Shown: positions 1 through 10,606, counted from the stretch's first letter. The stretch: 64,000 nucleotides of DNA from Gammaproteobacteria bacterium (GCA_022822625.1 JAJEAV010000050.1:1-64000), one strand, 5' to 3'. Notes: a model not told the origin generated them from the sequence alone. Numbers and translations are program-made.

Positions 1-6
1 TTCACA

Positions 7-18
7 AATAGGCACTAA
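7..18. repeat. left copy of 12-bp direct repeat AATAGGCACTAA flanking the transposase gene
   Basis: identical 12-mer at 1750-1761, same orientation. Confidence 0.6.
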
Positions 19-29
19 CATATTTCGGC

Positions 30-1754
30 ATGCACGTCTCCATCACCAGCACCACCATCCGCGGCAAGTCCTATCACTACAAGCTGCTTCGCGAAACCTA
101 CGTCGACCCGCAAGGCAAGGTCCAGAAGCGCACACTGGCCAGCCTCAACGCACTCGATGACCGGGCCATCGAACTGCTCAGGGGACATCTTGCCGGACAG
201 ACCTTCGTGACCGCCGATCAGGCATTCCGGATCGACAGCAGCCGGATTCACGGGCCGGTGCTTGCGGTCCTGCGTGCCTTCGAGCATCTCGGAATCCCCC
301 GGCTGATCAGCTCGACAGCCAGCCGACAGAGGGACCTGGTGTGCGCGATGATTGCCGCCCGCATCATTCAGCCACATGCCAAGCTGGCCACCACACGCTG
401 GTGGAACACCACCACCCTGGCCGAACACTATGCGGTGGCGGATGCCGAAGTCGAAGAGCTGTACGAGGCCATGGACTGGCTGTTCCGGCGTCAGCACCGG
501 ATTCAGGGTAAGCTGGCGAAGCGCCTGCTGGCGGATGCGGACCTGGTGCTGTATGACCTGACCTCGACCTGGTTCGAGGGAGCGACCTGCGACCTGGCCC
601 GGTTCGGATACAGCCGTGACCGCAAGAGAGGAAGGCAGCAGCTGAACCTCGGCCTGCTGTGCGACCGTCTGGGGCGGCCGGTGTCGGTCTCGGTGCATCC
701 GGGCAATGTTTCCGATGCGAAGACCCTGATGGACGAGGTACGACGCCTGAAGCAGCAGTTCTCGCTCGAGAGGGTAGTGCTGGTCGGCGACCGTGGGATG
801 ATGGTCCAGGCACATATCGATGCGTTACGCAGACACCACCACTTCGACTGGATTACCGCGATCAGGAGCGGCACCATCCGCAAGCTGCAGCGGGGCGGAT
901 TCATCGATCCCGATGACCGGGCCAGTCTGGTGGAGATGACCCATCCCGATTTCCCTGGCGAACGGCTGCTGGTGTGCCGCAATGCGGCACTGGCCCGGCG
1001 ACGGGCCCACCGGCGGGAGGAACTGCTTCAGGCGACCGAGAGCGCGCTCGGGGAGATCCGCGATGCGGTAGGGCGCAACACTCTTCAGGGAGCCGACAGG
1101 ATCGGCATCCGGGTCGGGGAGCGGATCAGCCGGCACCGCATGAAGAAACACTTCACGTGCGAGATTACCGATCGGTCGTTCACGTTCCGGCGCAACCGGC
1201 AATCGATCCTCGCCGAGCAGGCTCTTGACGGCCTTTACGTGATTCGCACCTCACTCTCGAAACGACAGGCGAGTGCCGCCGACTGCGTTCGCGGATACAA
1301 GTCCCTGTGTGCCGTGGAACGGGCCTTTCGGACACTCAAGACCACCCATCTCCAGGTCCATCCGATCCATCACCGGCTGACCGACCGGGTCATCGCCCAC
1401 CTGTTCCTGTGCATGCTCGCCTATCATGTCGAGTGGCACATGCGGGAAGCCTGGCGCCCGATCACCTTCGCCGATACCGAACTTCGGGACGAGGCTCCCG
1501 GAGGTGACCCGGTGGCCCCGGCAAGGCGCTCCGCATCGGCGGAGCGCAAGGCCCATACGGGATTGCTGGAAGATGGCACCGCCGCCCACAGTTTCGATAC
1601 ACTGATGCAGTACCTCGCAACGATCACCCGGAACCGATGCCGGGTCGAGGGCACCGGAGTCACCTTCGACACCACCACGCAACCCGATTCGCTGCAGGAC
1701 ACCGCCCTGTCCCTGCTCGATGACATCAGGAAACTGGCCAGGAAATCCGAATAG
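30..1754 (+). CDS. IS1634/IS4-superfamily DDE transposase
   Basis: 574-aa ORF with IS4-type signatures: LVLYDLTSTWFEG, LNLGLLCDRLGRPVSVSVHPGNVSD, VVLVGDRGMM, and a C-terminal CAVERAFRTLKTTHLQVHPIHHRLTDRVIAHLFLCMLAYHVEWHM (Y-R-E-K-like region). Confidence 0.88.
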   Translation: MHVSITSTTIRGKSYHYKLLRETYVDPQGKVQKRTLASLNALDDRAIELLRGHLAGQTFVTADQAFRIDSSRIHGPVLAVLRAFEHLGIPRLISSTASRQRDLVCAMIAARIIQPHAKLATTRWWNTTTLAEHYAVADAEVEELYEAMDWLFRRQHRIQGKLAKRLLADADLVLYDLTSTWFEGATCDLARFGYSRDRKRGRQQLNLGLLCDRLGRPVSVSVHPGNVSDAKTLMDEVRRLKQQFSLERVVLVGDRGMMVQAHIDALRRHHHFDWITAIRSGTIRKLQRGGFIDPDDRASLVEMTHPDFPGERLLVCRNAALARRRAHRREELLQATESALGEIRDAVGRNTLQGADRIGIRVGERISRHRMKKHFTCEITDRSFTFRRNRQSILAEQALDGLYVIRTSLSKRQASAADCVRGYKSLCAVERAFRTLKTTHLQVHPIHHRLTDRVIAHLFLCMLAYHVEWHMREAWRPITFADTELRDEAPGGDPVAPARRSASAERKAHTGLLEDGTAAHSFDTLMQYLATITRNRCRVEGTGVTFDTTTQPDSLQDTALSLLDDIRKLARKSE

Positions 1755-1761
1755 GCACTAA
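1750..1761. repeat. right copy of 12-bp direct repeat AATAGGCACTAA, overlapping the transposase stop codon
   Basis: identical 12-mer at 7-18. Confidence 0.6.
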
Positions 1762-2059
1762 ACTACAAAAAAAGATACGCCGATAATTGCTCTATACGCT
1801 TGATTTGCATAGATATACTGACCTGAACATGCTCAGAACTTCAGGTTAAACTTAGGTTGGGTTACGTACTGTTTCCACTCCCGGGCACAAATCGGCATAG
1901 ATATTCTTTACGCCGAATAAATTCACCATATCCGGGCGCAGTTCAAGAGCGGAATTCTCCTGCCGACTATTCTGCTGGCAATAGATGCTCGAAGCACCGG
2001 TTTGTCAGCGTTCTGAGAAACGCTACCAGCACATCAATGCGTCGATTGTCCGATGCCGG

Positions 2060-3157
2060 TCAGTGTCGGCCCCGGACATGTGCCCCCAGATCAGGCAGGC
2101 CAGCTCGCGGAAAAACTACCATGTGCTGCAGGTCCAGGCGAATCCTGATCTCTCCCCCGGGTTGGTGGGCATGATGGCTCGGCACTTGGCACATGACCCG
2201 GGATCCATCATTCAGCACAAGAGTGTAGAGATGGTCGGCGCCACGAAATGCACTGGACTCGACCCGGGCCGTGATGTGGCCCCGGGGATCATAGTGAATA
2301 TCATCCGGCCTGAGCAAAAGATCCACCTCGGTGCCGTTGGGATAGGACACGGACATTTCCCCGGCAAGCACCCCGAAGGTGGTATCCAACTGGTTTTCAT
2401 CCAGCACCCTGGCCTGTATGAAGACTCCACGCCCGATAAATTCGGCGATGAATCGATTCGCTGGCCAATGGTACAGGTTGTAACCGAAGTCCCACTGGTG
2501 TAGCCGACCGCTGTTGATTACGCCCACCAAGTCGGAAAACGCAAACGCTTCCAGCTGGTCATGGGTGACCAAGAGAGCGGTGACACCATCCTGACGCAAT
2601 ACCTCGCGGATCTCACGGGCCAGCTGTTCCCTGAGTTCCAGATCCTGACCACTGAACGGCTCATCCAGAAGCAGTAGATCTGGGCCTGGTGCGATGGCGC
2701 GGATCAATGCCACCCGCTGTTGCTGGCCGCCCGACAACTCATGCGGATACATGTCCGCATACCGTTCCAGACCGACCAGTTCCAACAGTTTGAACACACG
2801 CCGGCGGATTGCGTCTTGACCCCTCTGCCGGATACCGAAGCCCACGTTACCGAAGACGGTAAGATGGGGAAACAAAGCCAGGTCCTGAAATACCATGCCG
2901 ATTCTGCGGCGCTCCGGCGCCAGATGTTGGCCGGCTCCAGAGACAGTCTGGCCGCGGATCTGGATCCGACCCTGGGAAGGCTGTTCAAAGCCGGCTATGG
3001 TACGAAGAAGGGTAGTTTTTCCACAGCCACTGGGACCAAGCAAGCTGCCTATTTCTCCGTCTTCCAGGGAAAAACTCACGTTGTCGACAACCCGGAACCC
3101 TCCGAGCTCAACGCTGACACCACTGATTTCCAGATGATTCTGGGATTTCGTATTCAT
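2060..3157 (-). CDS. fbpC: Fe(3+)-type ABC transporter ATP-binding protein
   Basis: Walker A GPSGCGKTTLLRTIAGFEQPSQG, signature LSGGQQQRVALIRAIAPGPDLLLLDEPFSGQD; next to permease and binding protein. Confidence 0.88.
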   Translation of the reverse strand: MNTKSQNHLEISGVSVELGGFRVVDNVSFSLEDGEIGSLLGPSGCGKTTLLRTIAGFEQPSQGRIQIRGQTVSGAGQHLAPERRRIGMVFQDLALFPHLTVFGNVGFGIRQRGQDAIRRRVFKLLELVGLERYADMYPHELSGGQQQRVALIRAIAPGPDLLLLDEPFSGQDLELREQLAREIREVLRQDGVTALLVTHDQLEAFAFSDLVGVINSGRLHQWDFGYNLYHWPANRFIAEFIGRGVFIQARVLDENQLDTTFGVLAGEMSVSYPNGTEVDLLLRPDDIHYDPRGHITARVESSAFRGADHLYTLVLNDGSRVMCQVPSHHAHQPGGEIRIRLDLQHMVVFPRAGLPDLGAHVRGRH

Positions 3158-4839
3158 ATGGGTCGGGTACCGGCCCGTGATCTGCTGATGGCCCCACTCA
3201 GCAGAATCACGGGGATGATGCCCACGGCAACGATGGCGAGCGCGGCGGTCGAGGAATCGGCCAGGCGTTCGTCTGATGCAAGTTCGTAGGCTCGCACCGC
3301 CAGGGTATTGAAGTCGAATGGGCGGAGAATCAGCGTTGCAGGCAACTCCTTCATCACATCCACGAATACGATTACGATAGCGGTCAGCAGGCTTCCCTTC
3401 AAAATCGGCAGGTGAATTTCACGCAGTACGGAAGCCCGGTTGCTACCCATGGATCGGGCAGCATCATCCATGGCAGGTTTGACTTTCTCAAGTCCTGCCT
3501 CAACGGTTTGCAGGGAAACCGCAAGGAAACGGACCGTGTAGGCGAAGAGCAGTACGAACACGGTGCCGCTGAACATCAGCCCCACACCCATATCGAAATA
3601 TTCCCGGGTCCAACGATTCAGCGCGTTGTCCAGTGCACCGAACGGTATCAGTACGCCTACGGCGATCACGGTGCCCGGTATGGCATAGCCCATGGATGAC
3701 AGTCGTGAGAAAAACCGCATGGCTCTTGAAGGGTGAATGCGGTTTCCGTAACCTAGAATCAGCGCGGCCACCCGCGCCACGACAGCAGCCCCCGCCGCCA
3801 GGGAGAAACTATGCCAGGCCAGGGTGACAAACCTGCGATCGATCATGGTCTCATAGGTTTCCAGGGCCCAGATGATCAGCTGTATGGTCGGTATGACAAA
3901 ACCAAACAGAAATGGCAACAGGCAGGCGATGAAGGCGAGTGCTGCCCAGCCGCGGGAAAGCCTGATATCCGGCAACCGCTGGTAGCGGTTGGTGGTATGG
4001 TGAAAGTGTGCGCGGCGGCGGGACCAACGTTCCAGCAGAATCAGGGCGAACACGAAAATCAGCAGAAACGCCGAAAGCTGTGCTGCCGCAACGGCGTCGA
4101 ACATGCCAAACCATGTGCGGTAGATGCCGGTGGTGAAGGTGCTGACACCGAAATACTGCACGGTGCCGAAATCCGCCAGGGTTTCCATGAGTGCCAGGGA
4201 CAGCCCAGCCACGATCGCAGGCCGTGCCAACGGCACGGCGACTTTGGAAAAACTTTTCCAGGGACTACAGCCCAGGGTCCTGCTCACCTCCAGCACGCAG
4301 ACCGACTGGCCGATGAATGCCGCCCTTGTAAGCAGATAGACGTAGGGGTACAGCACCAGTGAAAACATGACAATGGCGCCACCGATCGAGCGCACCTCGG
4401 GAAACCAGTACTCCCCGTACGATAGCCCGAACGAACCGCGAATCCATCCCTGAAATGGGCCACTCACATCCAGCATCCCTGTATACGTATAGGCAATGAT
4501 GTATGCCGGCATTGCCAGTGGCAGTAGCAGTAGCCAGGTCAGAAGGTTCCGTCCCGGGAATCTGTACATGCTGGTGAGCCATGCTGTGGTGATGCCAATG
4601 CTCCCCGCGCCCAGGGTAACACCCACCATGAGCCACAACGAGTTCCTGACATACTCCGGCAGGACAGTGTCAACCAGATGTGGCCAGTTCTCGCTCGCCG
4701 GGGTAAAAAGGTAAACGCAGACAGCGCCAATGGGCATCAGTATGATCAGCGACGTCAACGCGCCGGCGATCGCCCAGCCACCGGGCAACCGCAACAGACC
4801 CAGAGCGTTTCCCCCGGCAGGTAATGCAACGCTACGCAT
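3154..4839 (-). CDS. fbpB: iron ABC transporter permease (fused double permease)
   Basis: 561-aa multi-TM protein with two EAA-like permease regions; overlaps fbpC. Confidence 0.87.
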   Translation of the reverse strand: MRSVALPAGGNALGLLRLPGGWAIAGALTSLIILMPIGAVCVYLFTPASENWPHLVDTVLPEYVRNSLWLMVGVTLGAGSIGITTAWLTSMYRFPGRNLLTWLLLLPLAMPAYIIAYTYTGMLDVSGPFQGWIRGSFGLSYGEYWFPEVRSIGGAIVMFSLVLYPYVYLLTRAAFIGQSVCVLEVSRTLGCSPWKSFSKVAVPLARPAIVAGLSLALMETLADFGTVQYFGVSTFTTGIYRTWFGMFDAVAAAQLSAFLLIFVFALILLERWSRRRAHFHHTTNRYQRLPDIRLSRGWAALAFIACLLPFLFGFVIPTIQLIIWALETYETMIDRRFVTLAWHSFSLAAGAAVVARVAALILGYGNRIHPSRAMRFFSRLSSMGYAIPGTVIAVGVLIPFGALDNALNRWTREYFDMGVGLMFSGTVFVLLFAYTVRFLAVSLQTVEAGLEKVKPAMDDAARSMGSNRASVLREIHLPILKGSLLTAIVIVFVDVMKELPATLILRPFDFNTLAVRAYELASDERLADSSTAALAIVAVGIIPVILLSGAISRSRAGTRPI

Positions 4840-4986
4840 TACGGGAGCGCCGAATCATTGGGGGATCCCCATTGCAGGTCGACGCGACAATGCCGTGCAT
4901 CGGGCCGGCTTGTTATGGGCAATACCAAAATACGATCAAATGACTGGAGGCGGGTCGCGGATTATACCTGACACTTCGCGCAGCAC

Positions 4987-6018
4987 TCAACGCCATCCGG
5001 CCCGATCCATCAGTTGCAGCGCCGCCTTGTTGTTTTGACCAAGCAGTGTCAGGTTGAGGGTATCGGCCCTGAACTCCCCTAGCTGGCGTAGTGTATCCGA
5101 AATGGGCGCCCCAGGCACAACCGGATACTCGTTGTTGACTTCGGCGTACCAGCTTTGCGATTCCGGCGTCACAAGAAATTCCAACAGGGCTTCTGCCGCA
5201 TCCTTGTGACGGGCATAACGAACAATGCCGGCACCGCTGACATTGACGTGGGCTCCACGGCCGTCCTGATTCGGCCAAAACACTCCTATTTTTTCCGCAG
5301 TCGCACGATCCTTTTCCTTGTCGCTGTTGAGGAGGCGCCCGAAATAATAAGTATTGACCAGTGTAATATCGCATTGCCCGGCAGCCACCGCGTGCAGTTG
5401 GTCCGTATCACCTCCGCCAGGTTTGCGGGCAAAATTCGCCACCAGCCCCCGGGCCCATTCCTCCGTCCTCTCCTCACCCAGATGCTCGATCATGGAGGCA
5501 ACCAGTGACTGGTTGTAGATATTGCTCGACGAGCGTATGCAAAGGCGGCCGCGCCATTTTCCGTCTGCCAGTGCTTCATAGGTGGATAGTTCCACCGGGT
5601 CAACCCGATCCCTGGCGTAGAAGATAACCCTGGCACGACGGGAAAGACCGAACCACTGGCTGTCCTCGTCCCGCAGATGAAGTGGAATGGTGTCATTCAG
5701 AACGGGGTTACTGATCGATTGCAGGATACCCGCGGACTTGGCGCGCTGCAGCCGACCGGCGTCCACTGTGATGAAGACATCCGCGGGTGTCGCCTCACCC
5801 TCGATTTCAATCCGCTTCAGAAGGCCGTCCGCCTTTCCGGTAACAAGCCGGAAGCCGATTCCCGTGTCCGCCTCGAATCTCTGCAAGAGTGGGAGTATAA
5901 GCGCCTCCTTTCGCGCGGAATAGATATTAACGACATCCTCTGCAGCCACCGGTGCAGAACCCGCAATCATCGATGCCAGCGCCAATGCCAGGCGGAAGTG
6001 TGAATTAATCGATTTCAT
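4987..6018 (-). CDS. fbpA: Fe(3+) ABC transporter substrate-binding protein
   Basis: signal peptide, VVNIYSARKEALILPLLQRFEADTGIGFRLVTGKADGLLKRI...ADVFITVDAGRLQRAK typical of FbpA/FutA. Confidence 0.9.
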   Translation of the reverse strand: MKSINSHFRLALALASMIAGSAPVAAEDVVNIYSARKEALILPLLQRFEADTGIGFRLVTGKADGLLKRIEIEGEATPADVFITVDAGRLQRAKSAGILQSISNPVLNDTIPLHLRDEDSQWFGLSRRARVIFYARDRVDPVELSTYEALADGKWRGRLCIRSSSNIYNQSLVASMIEHLGEERTEEWARGLVANFARKPGGGDTDQLHAVAAGQCDITLVNTYYFGRLLNSDKEKDRATAEKIGVFWPNQDGRGAHVNVSGAGIVRYARHKDAAEALLEFLVTPESQSWYAEVNNEYPVVPGAPISDTLRQLGEFRADTLNLTLLGQNNKAALQLMDRAGWR

Positions 6019-7042
6019 AAATGGCTCGGTTGCTTTGATATTGATCGGTTGGCACCAGAGGTGGGGTCAATTGCCTGCGCCAGCGCCGGATAAAAATTCG
6101 GTGAAGAAACCCCACCCCTTCCCGGAAAGGCAAAAGATACAGGGTGTACAGTGAATGTGGATCGGCTACGGCCGGCCCCAGACCGTAGCGAAGTTCCTGG
6201 TTCGGCTCGGAATGACAGTAGGTGCCGAACAATCGGTCCCAGCAAGCCAGCACCACTCCGAAGTTTCGGTCATGATGCCGGGGATTCTCAGAATGGTGAA
6301 TCTGGTGTTGCGCAGGTGATAGCAGAAAATTTTCCAGCCAGGACCAGTAGCGGATGGGCACCTCGCTGTGGCGCAAGTTGGCTCCCAGGGCATTGAACAC
6401 AAACTTGAACGCGTTGGCACCGAGTACCATGACAAGACTGACCCGGTCGCCAAAACCATACACGAATATCCCGATGCACAATCCCTGCACAAGTGCACCG
6501 CGCAGGACAAACAGGATTCCCTCCACCGGGTGAGTGCGAAGCACCGTCAGCGGGTTCAATCGGGTTGCGCTGTGATGCACCTTGTGGAATGCCCACAGTA
6601 GCGGAACGGCGTGCATGAGGCGGTGGACGACGTAACGGGCTAGGTCGTCCACCACGAACAACACCAGGGTAAATCCTGCGGCAATGGCCCAGGCCGGCGC
6701 GTCGGGAAGCAGGCTTGCCCTGCCATCGAATAGGTCATGCAGCAGCGAAAAGCAGAATACGGCCACAGCCGCATGACCCAACAGCCGGGGCACGATGGAT
6801 CCCATGAGGATTGTATTGATCAGGAATACCGCATAATCCGCGCGGGCACTGGCGGAACACCAGAGATCCCGCGCAAGCAGTTTCCTGCATGCACTGACGG
6901 GGCGTTCACGCCCGAGCAGGACCATCCAGATCAGCGCAATGAGGAATGCCGAACCCAGATACCCCCAGAACAGTCTTTTTCTGGGATCGAGGAACTGCCC
7001 CGCCCAATCGGCCAACAGGTTCTGGGCGGTCAGTTCAAACAT
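6005..7042 (-). CDS. sterol desaturase / fatty acid hydroxylase family membrane protein
   Basis: His-box motifs HRLMH, HKVHHS, HQIHHSENPRHHDRNFG; TM segments. Confidence 0.85.
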   Translation of the reverse strand: MFELTAQNLLADWAGQFLDPRKRLFWGYLGSAFLIALIWMVLLGRERPVSACRKLLARDLWCSASARADYAVFLINTILMGSIVPRLLGHAAVAVFCFSLLHDLFDGRASLLPDAPAWAIAAGFTLVLFVVDDLARYVVHRLMHAVPLLWAFHKVHHSATRLNPLTVLRTHPVEGILFVLRGALVQGLCIGIFVYGFGDRVSLVMVLGANAFKFVFNALGANLRHSEVPIRYWSWLENFLLSPAQHQIHHSENPRHHDRNFGVVLACWDRLFGTYCHSEPNQELRYGLGPAVADPHSLYTLYLLPFREGVGFLHRIFIRRWRRQLTPPLVPTDQYQSNRAIYEID

Positions 7043-7062
7043 GGTCAGGCATCAGGGATTGA

Positions 7063-8475
7063 TCAGTCATTCTCTGTTGCGAGACTCTCCCCCAGGGATT
7101 CAATCAGGTTCTCGAGCTCTGCTGTGGCGTCATTCTTCCTGGCGCTCAGGCTGTATGCCTCAGCCAGCAGTTTCTGCAACTTGAGCATATGGACCATGTA
7201 GTTACCCATGTCCTGATTGCCACCGATCACATAATCTCCACTGGCGTCGATGCCGATCACCTGGCCGCCGCCAAGCAATACCGGGCCGTATCCGATGAGG
7301 CGATTCATCCTGACACCGACCTCACCCAGATCCTTGCCCCCCGCTTCCAGCGCCATGGCGAAGCCCTTCAATTCGCCCCAGTGTTTTCCGTAGGCCCTGA
7401 AAGCGTCATTGGCGTCGCCGCCGGACTCAACGATCGTTTGAAGTTTTTCCAGGTCCTTGTATACCGATCCCGCATACTTGAACGCCGCTTCTGCAATGAC
7501 CTGTTCCCAGTTGGTCTTGATGGTGTCTGCATAACCAATCAATTGTGCGCGCTGGGCATCTGACAGAGCTTCGCCTTCAGCGGCGGTGATCAGTTTGCGG
7601 CCGTCCAGGAAAGCCCGGAAAATAGTATGCAGATAGTTGGTCCCACTCTTGTCCGCATCTGCGGCATAGTAGGCATGGGCATAGGTCATCTCCCGGTAGA
7701 GGTCCACCTTCCCGTCCTTGTTGTAATCCGCAACACCGATGTCCTTCTTCTTGGCAATTCCATAGGCCTGCTTCGCGTCGAGGCTCAGGGCATGTGCCGG
7801 TGCACCGAAATACCCGAATCCCTCGTCCCAGGAGTGCTCCTTGCCGGTGTAATGCTTGCCCTCGCTGTATGGCTTGTTGTTGGGCTTGTTGTTGGCCGCC
7901 AGTTTTTCATCCAGGTAGTTGTCCACGGCCTGGTTATAGAACACGGCGCCCATGGCAAATTTTGAGATCAACTGGGGGTAGTCGTATCCAGTCAGTGGAT
8001 CAAACCCGCCCTTGGCTGTGGCCGCCTTGTCGATCATGAACTCAATGACCTCGGAACCGGTCATCTTGCGGGGCCAGCCATTGACAACGCCTTTATAGGT
8101 TTTTCCCTTCAAGTCCTTGCCCTTGGAAATCTGATCAACTTCAGTCTGAAGGACAACGAAGTCATCCTTGGATTTGGGATCCAGGATTGCACGACCCTCC
8201 TCCTTGCCGGCGTAGTACGCCATCATTTGCGACTTGATCTCAGCTGCATTGGAACCATCGCCCATTCCGGCAAGTTTCTTGAGGGAGTTGTGGAGAACCT
8301 GGCGTGCAGCCTGACCAGTATATGAGGTTGAATCCGACTTGTCACCGCCATATCCCTTGACGGTGACGGGGAAGGGTCCATAGGATTCAGCCAACGCAGG
8401 CCCACTGATCGCAAGGAGACCGGCGGCAGCAAGTACTAGACAATTCTTTAAAGTCATGAAATTTATTCCTGTCAA
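7063..8475 (-). CDS. DUF4856-like secreted protein
   Basis: signal peptide; SYTGQAARQVLHNSLKKL, GAVFYNQAVDNYL, HSWDEGFGYFGAP motifs resembling DUF4856 proteins. Confidence 0.7.
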   Translation of the reverse strand: MTGINFMTLKNCLVLAAAGLLAISGPALAESYGPFPVTVKGYGGDKSDSTSYTGQAARQVLHNSLKKLAGMGDGSNAAEIKSQMMAYYAGKEEGRAILDPKSKDDFVVLQTEVDQISKGKDLKGKTYKGVVNGWPRKMTGSEVIEFMIDKAATAKGGFDPLTGYDYPQLISKFAMGAVFYNQAVDNYLDEKLAANNKPNNKPYSEGKHYTGKEHSWDEGFGYFGAPAHALSLDAKQAYGIAKKKDIGVADYNKDGKVDLYREMTYAHAYYAADADKSGTNYLHTIFRAFLDGRKLITAAEGEALSDAQRAQLIGYADTIKTNWEQVIAEAAFKYAGSVYKDLEKLQTIVESGGDANDAFRAYGKHWGELKGFAMALEAGGKDLGEVGVRMNRLIGYGPVLLGGGQVIGIDASGDYVIGGNQDMGNYMVHMLKLQKLLAEAYSLSARKNDATAELENLIESLGESLATEND

Positions 8476-8510
8476 TTGTTCGATGAATATAGAATGCCAA
8501 TATGCGTAAT

Positions 8511-8532
8511 GTAAATGATAATCATTATCATT
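8511..8532. promoter_or_regulatory. Fur box
   Basis: GTAAATGATAATCATTATC (8511-8529) matches GATAATGATAATCATTATC at 17/19 positions; directly upstream of the 8475->2060 iron operon. Confidence 0.82.
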
Positions 8533-8730
8533 ACAATATTTTTTAACAATTTAATGGAAGTGCCTGGCTGGACATGGAGCACCAGGTCAGTCCGGAGGCA
8601 TCTGCACTCCGCATAATCGCGAAATGGAAATTCCCAGCAGGATGGGGGCAACCCTGTTGCGAGCAAATAGATTGTCAACAACTGATATTTCCCATAGAAT
8701 TGGGGGGTACGGTCATCTGCGAAAACCCCC

Positions 8731-9339
8731 TTGAATTTGCACCGACATACCCTGACTAGTTTCGCCATGCTTGCAATTGGTTTGGGCAGTGCATGGGCCC
8801 AGGACTCCTCGATATCGCTCGGAGAGATGCACAATTGCACAGAACTCAAGATTCCCGAATTTGACGAGACCATGACTCGCCAGGAAAGAGTGGCAATTCT
8901 GGATGCCCTGCTAAATGACGTACTGAGCCGAACAGGAGGATGCGAGACAATGACGACCCATTCTGTCAGTGTAGGGTCCGGGAGTGCCGACGAACAGTTA
9001 CGAGGCACCTCACGAACAGATGCCCTGTCAACGGAAGAAACGGAGGGTGAAGCATCTGGGCAAACCCTGGTTGGGCTTGAATCGGGGCAAGCTGGGTCCG
9101 ATCCTGACCTACAGGAAAACCTTGTTGTATCAGAACCGCAATCGGCCTATCAGGCAATAGCCCCAGATCCCGGAAAACTGCCGGAAGACATTCCACCTAG
9201 CGATTCCGATGATGTAATTGCCAAACAGCTTCGTAAAGCCGCAATCGCCGAAACCGACCCGGAGAAACAAGCCAGGCTATGGAACAAGTACCGACAGTAC
9301 ATGAACCTGCCAACAAGGGAAGCATCGCATGAATTGTGA
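8731..9339 (+). CDS. secreted hypothetical protein (first gene of TolQ/vWA cluster)
   Basis: signal-peptide-like N-terminus (SFAMLAIGLGSAWAQDSS), acidic body; co-directional with downstream genes. Confidence 0.6.
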   Translation: MNLHRHTLTSFAMLAIGLGSAWAQDSSISLGEMHNCTELKIPEFDETMTRQERVAILDALLNDVLSRTGGCETMTTHSVSVGSGSADEQLRGTSRTDALSTEETEGEASGQTLVGLESGQAGSDPDLQENLVVSEPQSAYQAIAPDPGKLPEDIPPSDSDDVIAKQLRKAAIAETDPEKQARLWNKYRQYMNLPTREASHEL

Positions 9340-9355
9340 CTAGAACTACACAGTA

Positions 9356-10606
9356 ATGAGAAACCAGAAGCCGAACATCCTGAAAAGCATCTCCCGCCTG
9401 CTAATGCCGGGCATTTTCCTTGTCCTGGCAGGCTGTGGCGGCGGGGCAGCAGTTAATCAAGACTATGAGTCGACATCTGCCGCACACCAGGTCGGTCCAA
9501 CAGCCTCAACGAAAAAAACAAGGGGCGCCGAAAAAGCATCCGAGCTGCAGCCTCTTGAAATTGCGGTACTGCTCTTTGATCCGAATATCCCCGAAGACCC
9601 CGCCGATCTTGAGAAACTTGAAATCTGGCCCGAATTGCGCCGAGTGGAATCCACCCGCTTTGCACTAAACATGAAAGCAAGCCTACAGGACACCAATGCG
9701 GTCGGGCGAGTTCGTGTTGTGCCGAGCAATGAAGCAACTTCCGACTTATACATAGCCGGAAAAATTCTCAAATCGAATGGCGAAGACATCGAAATTCACA
9801 TTACCTGCAAGGACATATCCGGACGCAAATGGTGCAACAGGAAATTCAAGCATCGCGTGCATGAATCGTTCTACCGTGATTTGCGAAACAAGGGCAAGGA
9901 TGCTTACGAACCGGTTTTTGCGACTGCTGCAGACTACATCATTGAAAAACTCGCAAAACGTGATGCCGCGTATCTGCTAGAGCTGCCCACACTGAAGGAA
10001 ATCCGCTTTGGAAACAGCATTTCCACCGAGACCTTTGCAAAATATCTGGATTACAAGGCAAAACATGTCGAATTGTCTTCCTTGCCGGCCAGTAACGATC
10101 CCATGCTTGAACGCATTCGCAACATCCGTATTCAGGATCAGTTGTTTGTGGACAGACTACAGGCGCAGTTTGAGGATTTCAATTATCAGATTGATGACAG
10201 TTATCGTGTTTGGCAGGAGCAAAGCCTTCAGGATGTCAGAACTGCCCGGGAATTGCGACGCAAGGCCCAGGGACAGAAATTTCTCGGAGCACTGCTCCTG
10301 ATAGGCGGTGCTATAGGTGCGGCCAATGCGGATTCCAATACCAGTGAAGTTGCCAGTGCAGCGGCTCTGGTTGGCGGTGCAATGGCCTTGTCACAGGGAT
10401 TTCAGAACAGCAATGAAGCAAAGTTTCACCGTGACTCCATCAACGAGATTGGTCGAACTGCAGATTCCGCTGTTGCACCGCATGTCATTCGTTTCGAGGA
10501 AGAAAAAAAAGAACTGAAAGGTACTGCCGATGAACAATATCGGCAATGGATCGAGTTGCTCCGGGAAATCTATCTGCTGGAAGAAACGCCACAAGTACAG
10601 CTTTGA
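9356..10606 (+). CDS. putative lipoprotein
   Basis: lipobox-like PGIFLVLAGCGGG; 16 bp downstream of previous gene. Confidence 0.7.
   Translation: MRNQKPNILKSISRLLMPGIFLVLAGCGGGAAVNQDYESTSAAHQVGPTASTKKTRGAEKASELQPLEIAVLLFDPNIPEDPADLEKLEIWPELRRVESTRFALNMKASLQDTNAVGRVRVVPSNEATSDLYIAGKILKSNGEDIEIHITCKDISGRKWCNRKFKHRVHESFYRDLRNKGKDAYEPVFATAADYIIEKLAKRDAAYLLELPTLKEIRFGNSISTETFAKYLDYKAKHVELSSLPASNDPMLERIRNIRIQDQLFVDRLQAQFEDFNYQIDDSYRVWQEQSLQDVRTARELRRKAQGQKFLGALLLIGGAIGAANADSNTSEVASAAALVGGAMALSQGFQNSNEAKFHRDSINEIGRTADSAVAPHVIRFEEEKKELKGTADEQYRQWIELLREIYLLEETPQVQL

Noticed and set aside
15-815. 266-aa minus-strand ORF opposite the transposase
   Set aside because: Antisense shadow of a clear DDE transposase ORF.
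3811-4362. 183-aa plus-strand ORF opposite the iron permease
   Set aside because: Antisense to a well-supported permease; composition not protein-like.
8472-9008. 178-aa minus-strand ORF spanning the Fur-box region
   Set aside because: Overlaps the regulatory region and the start of the opposite-strand operon; no recognisable domain.
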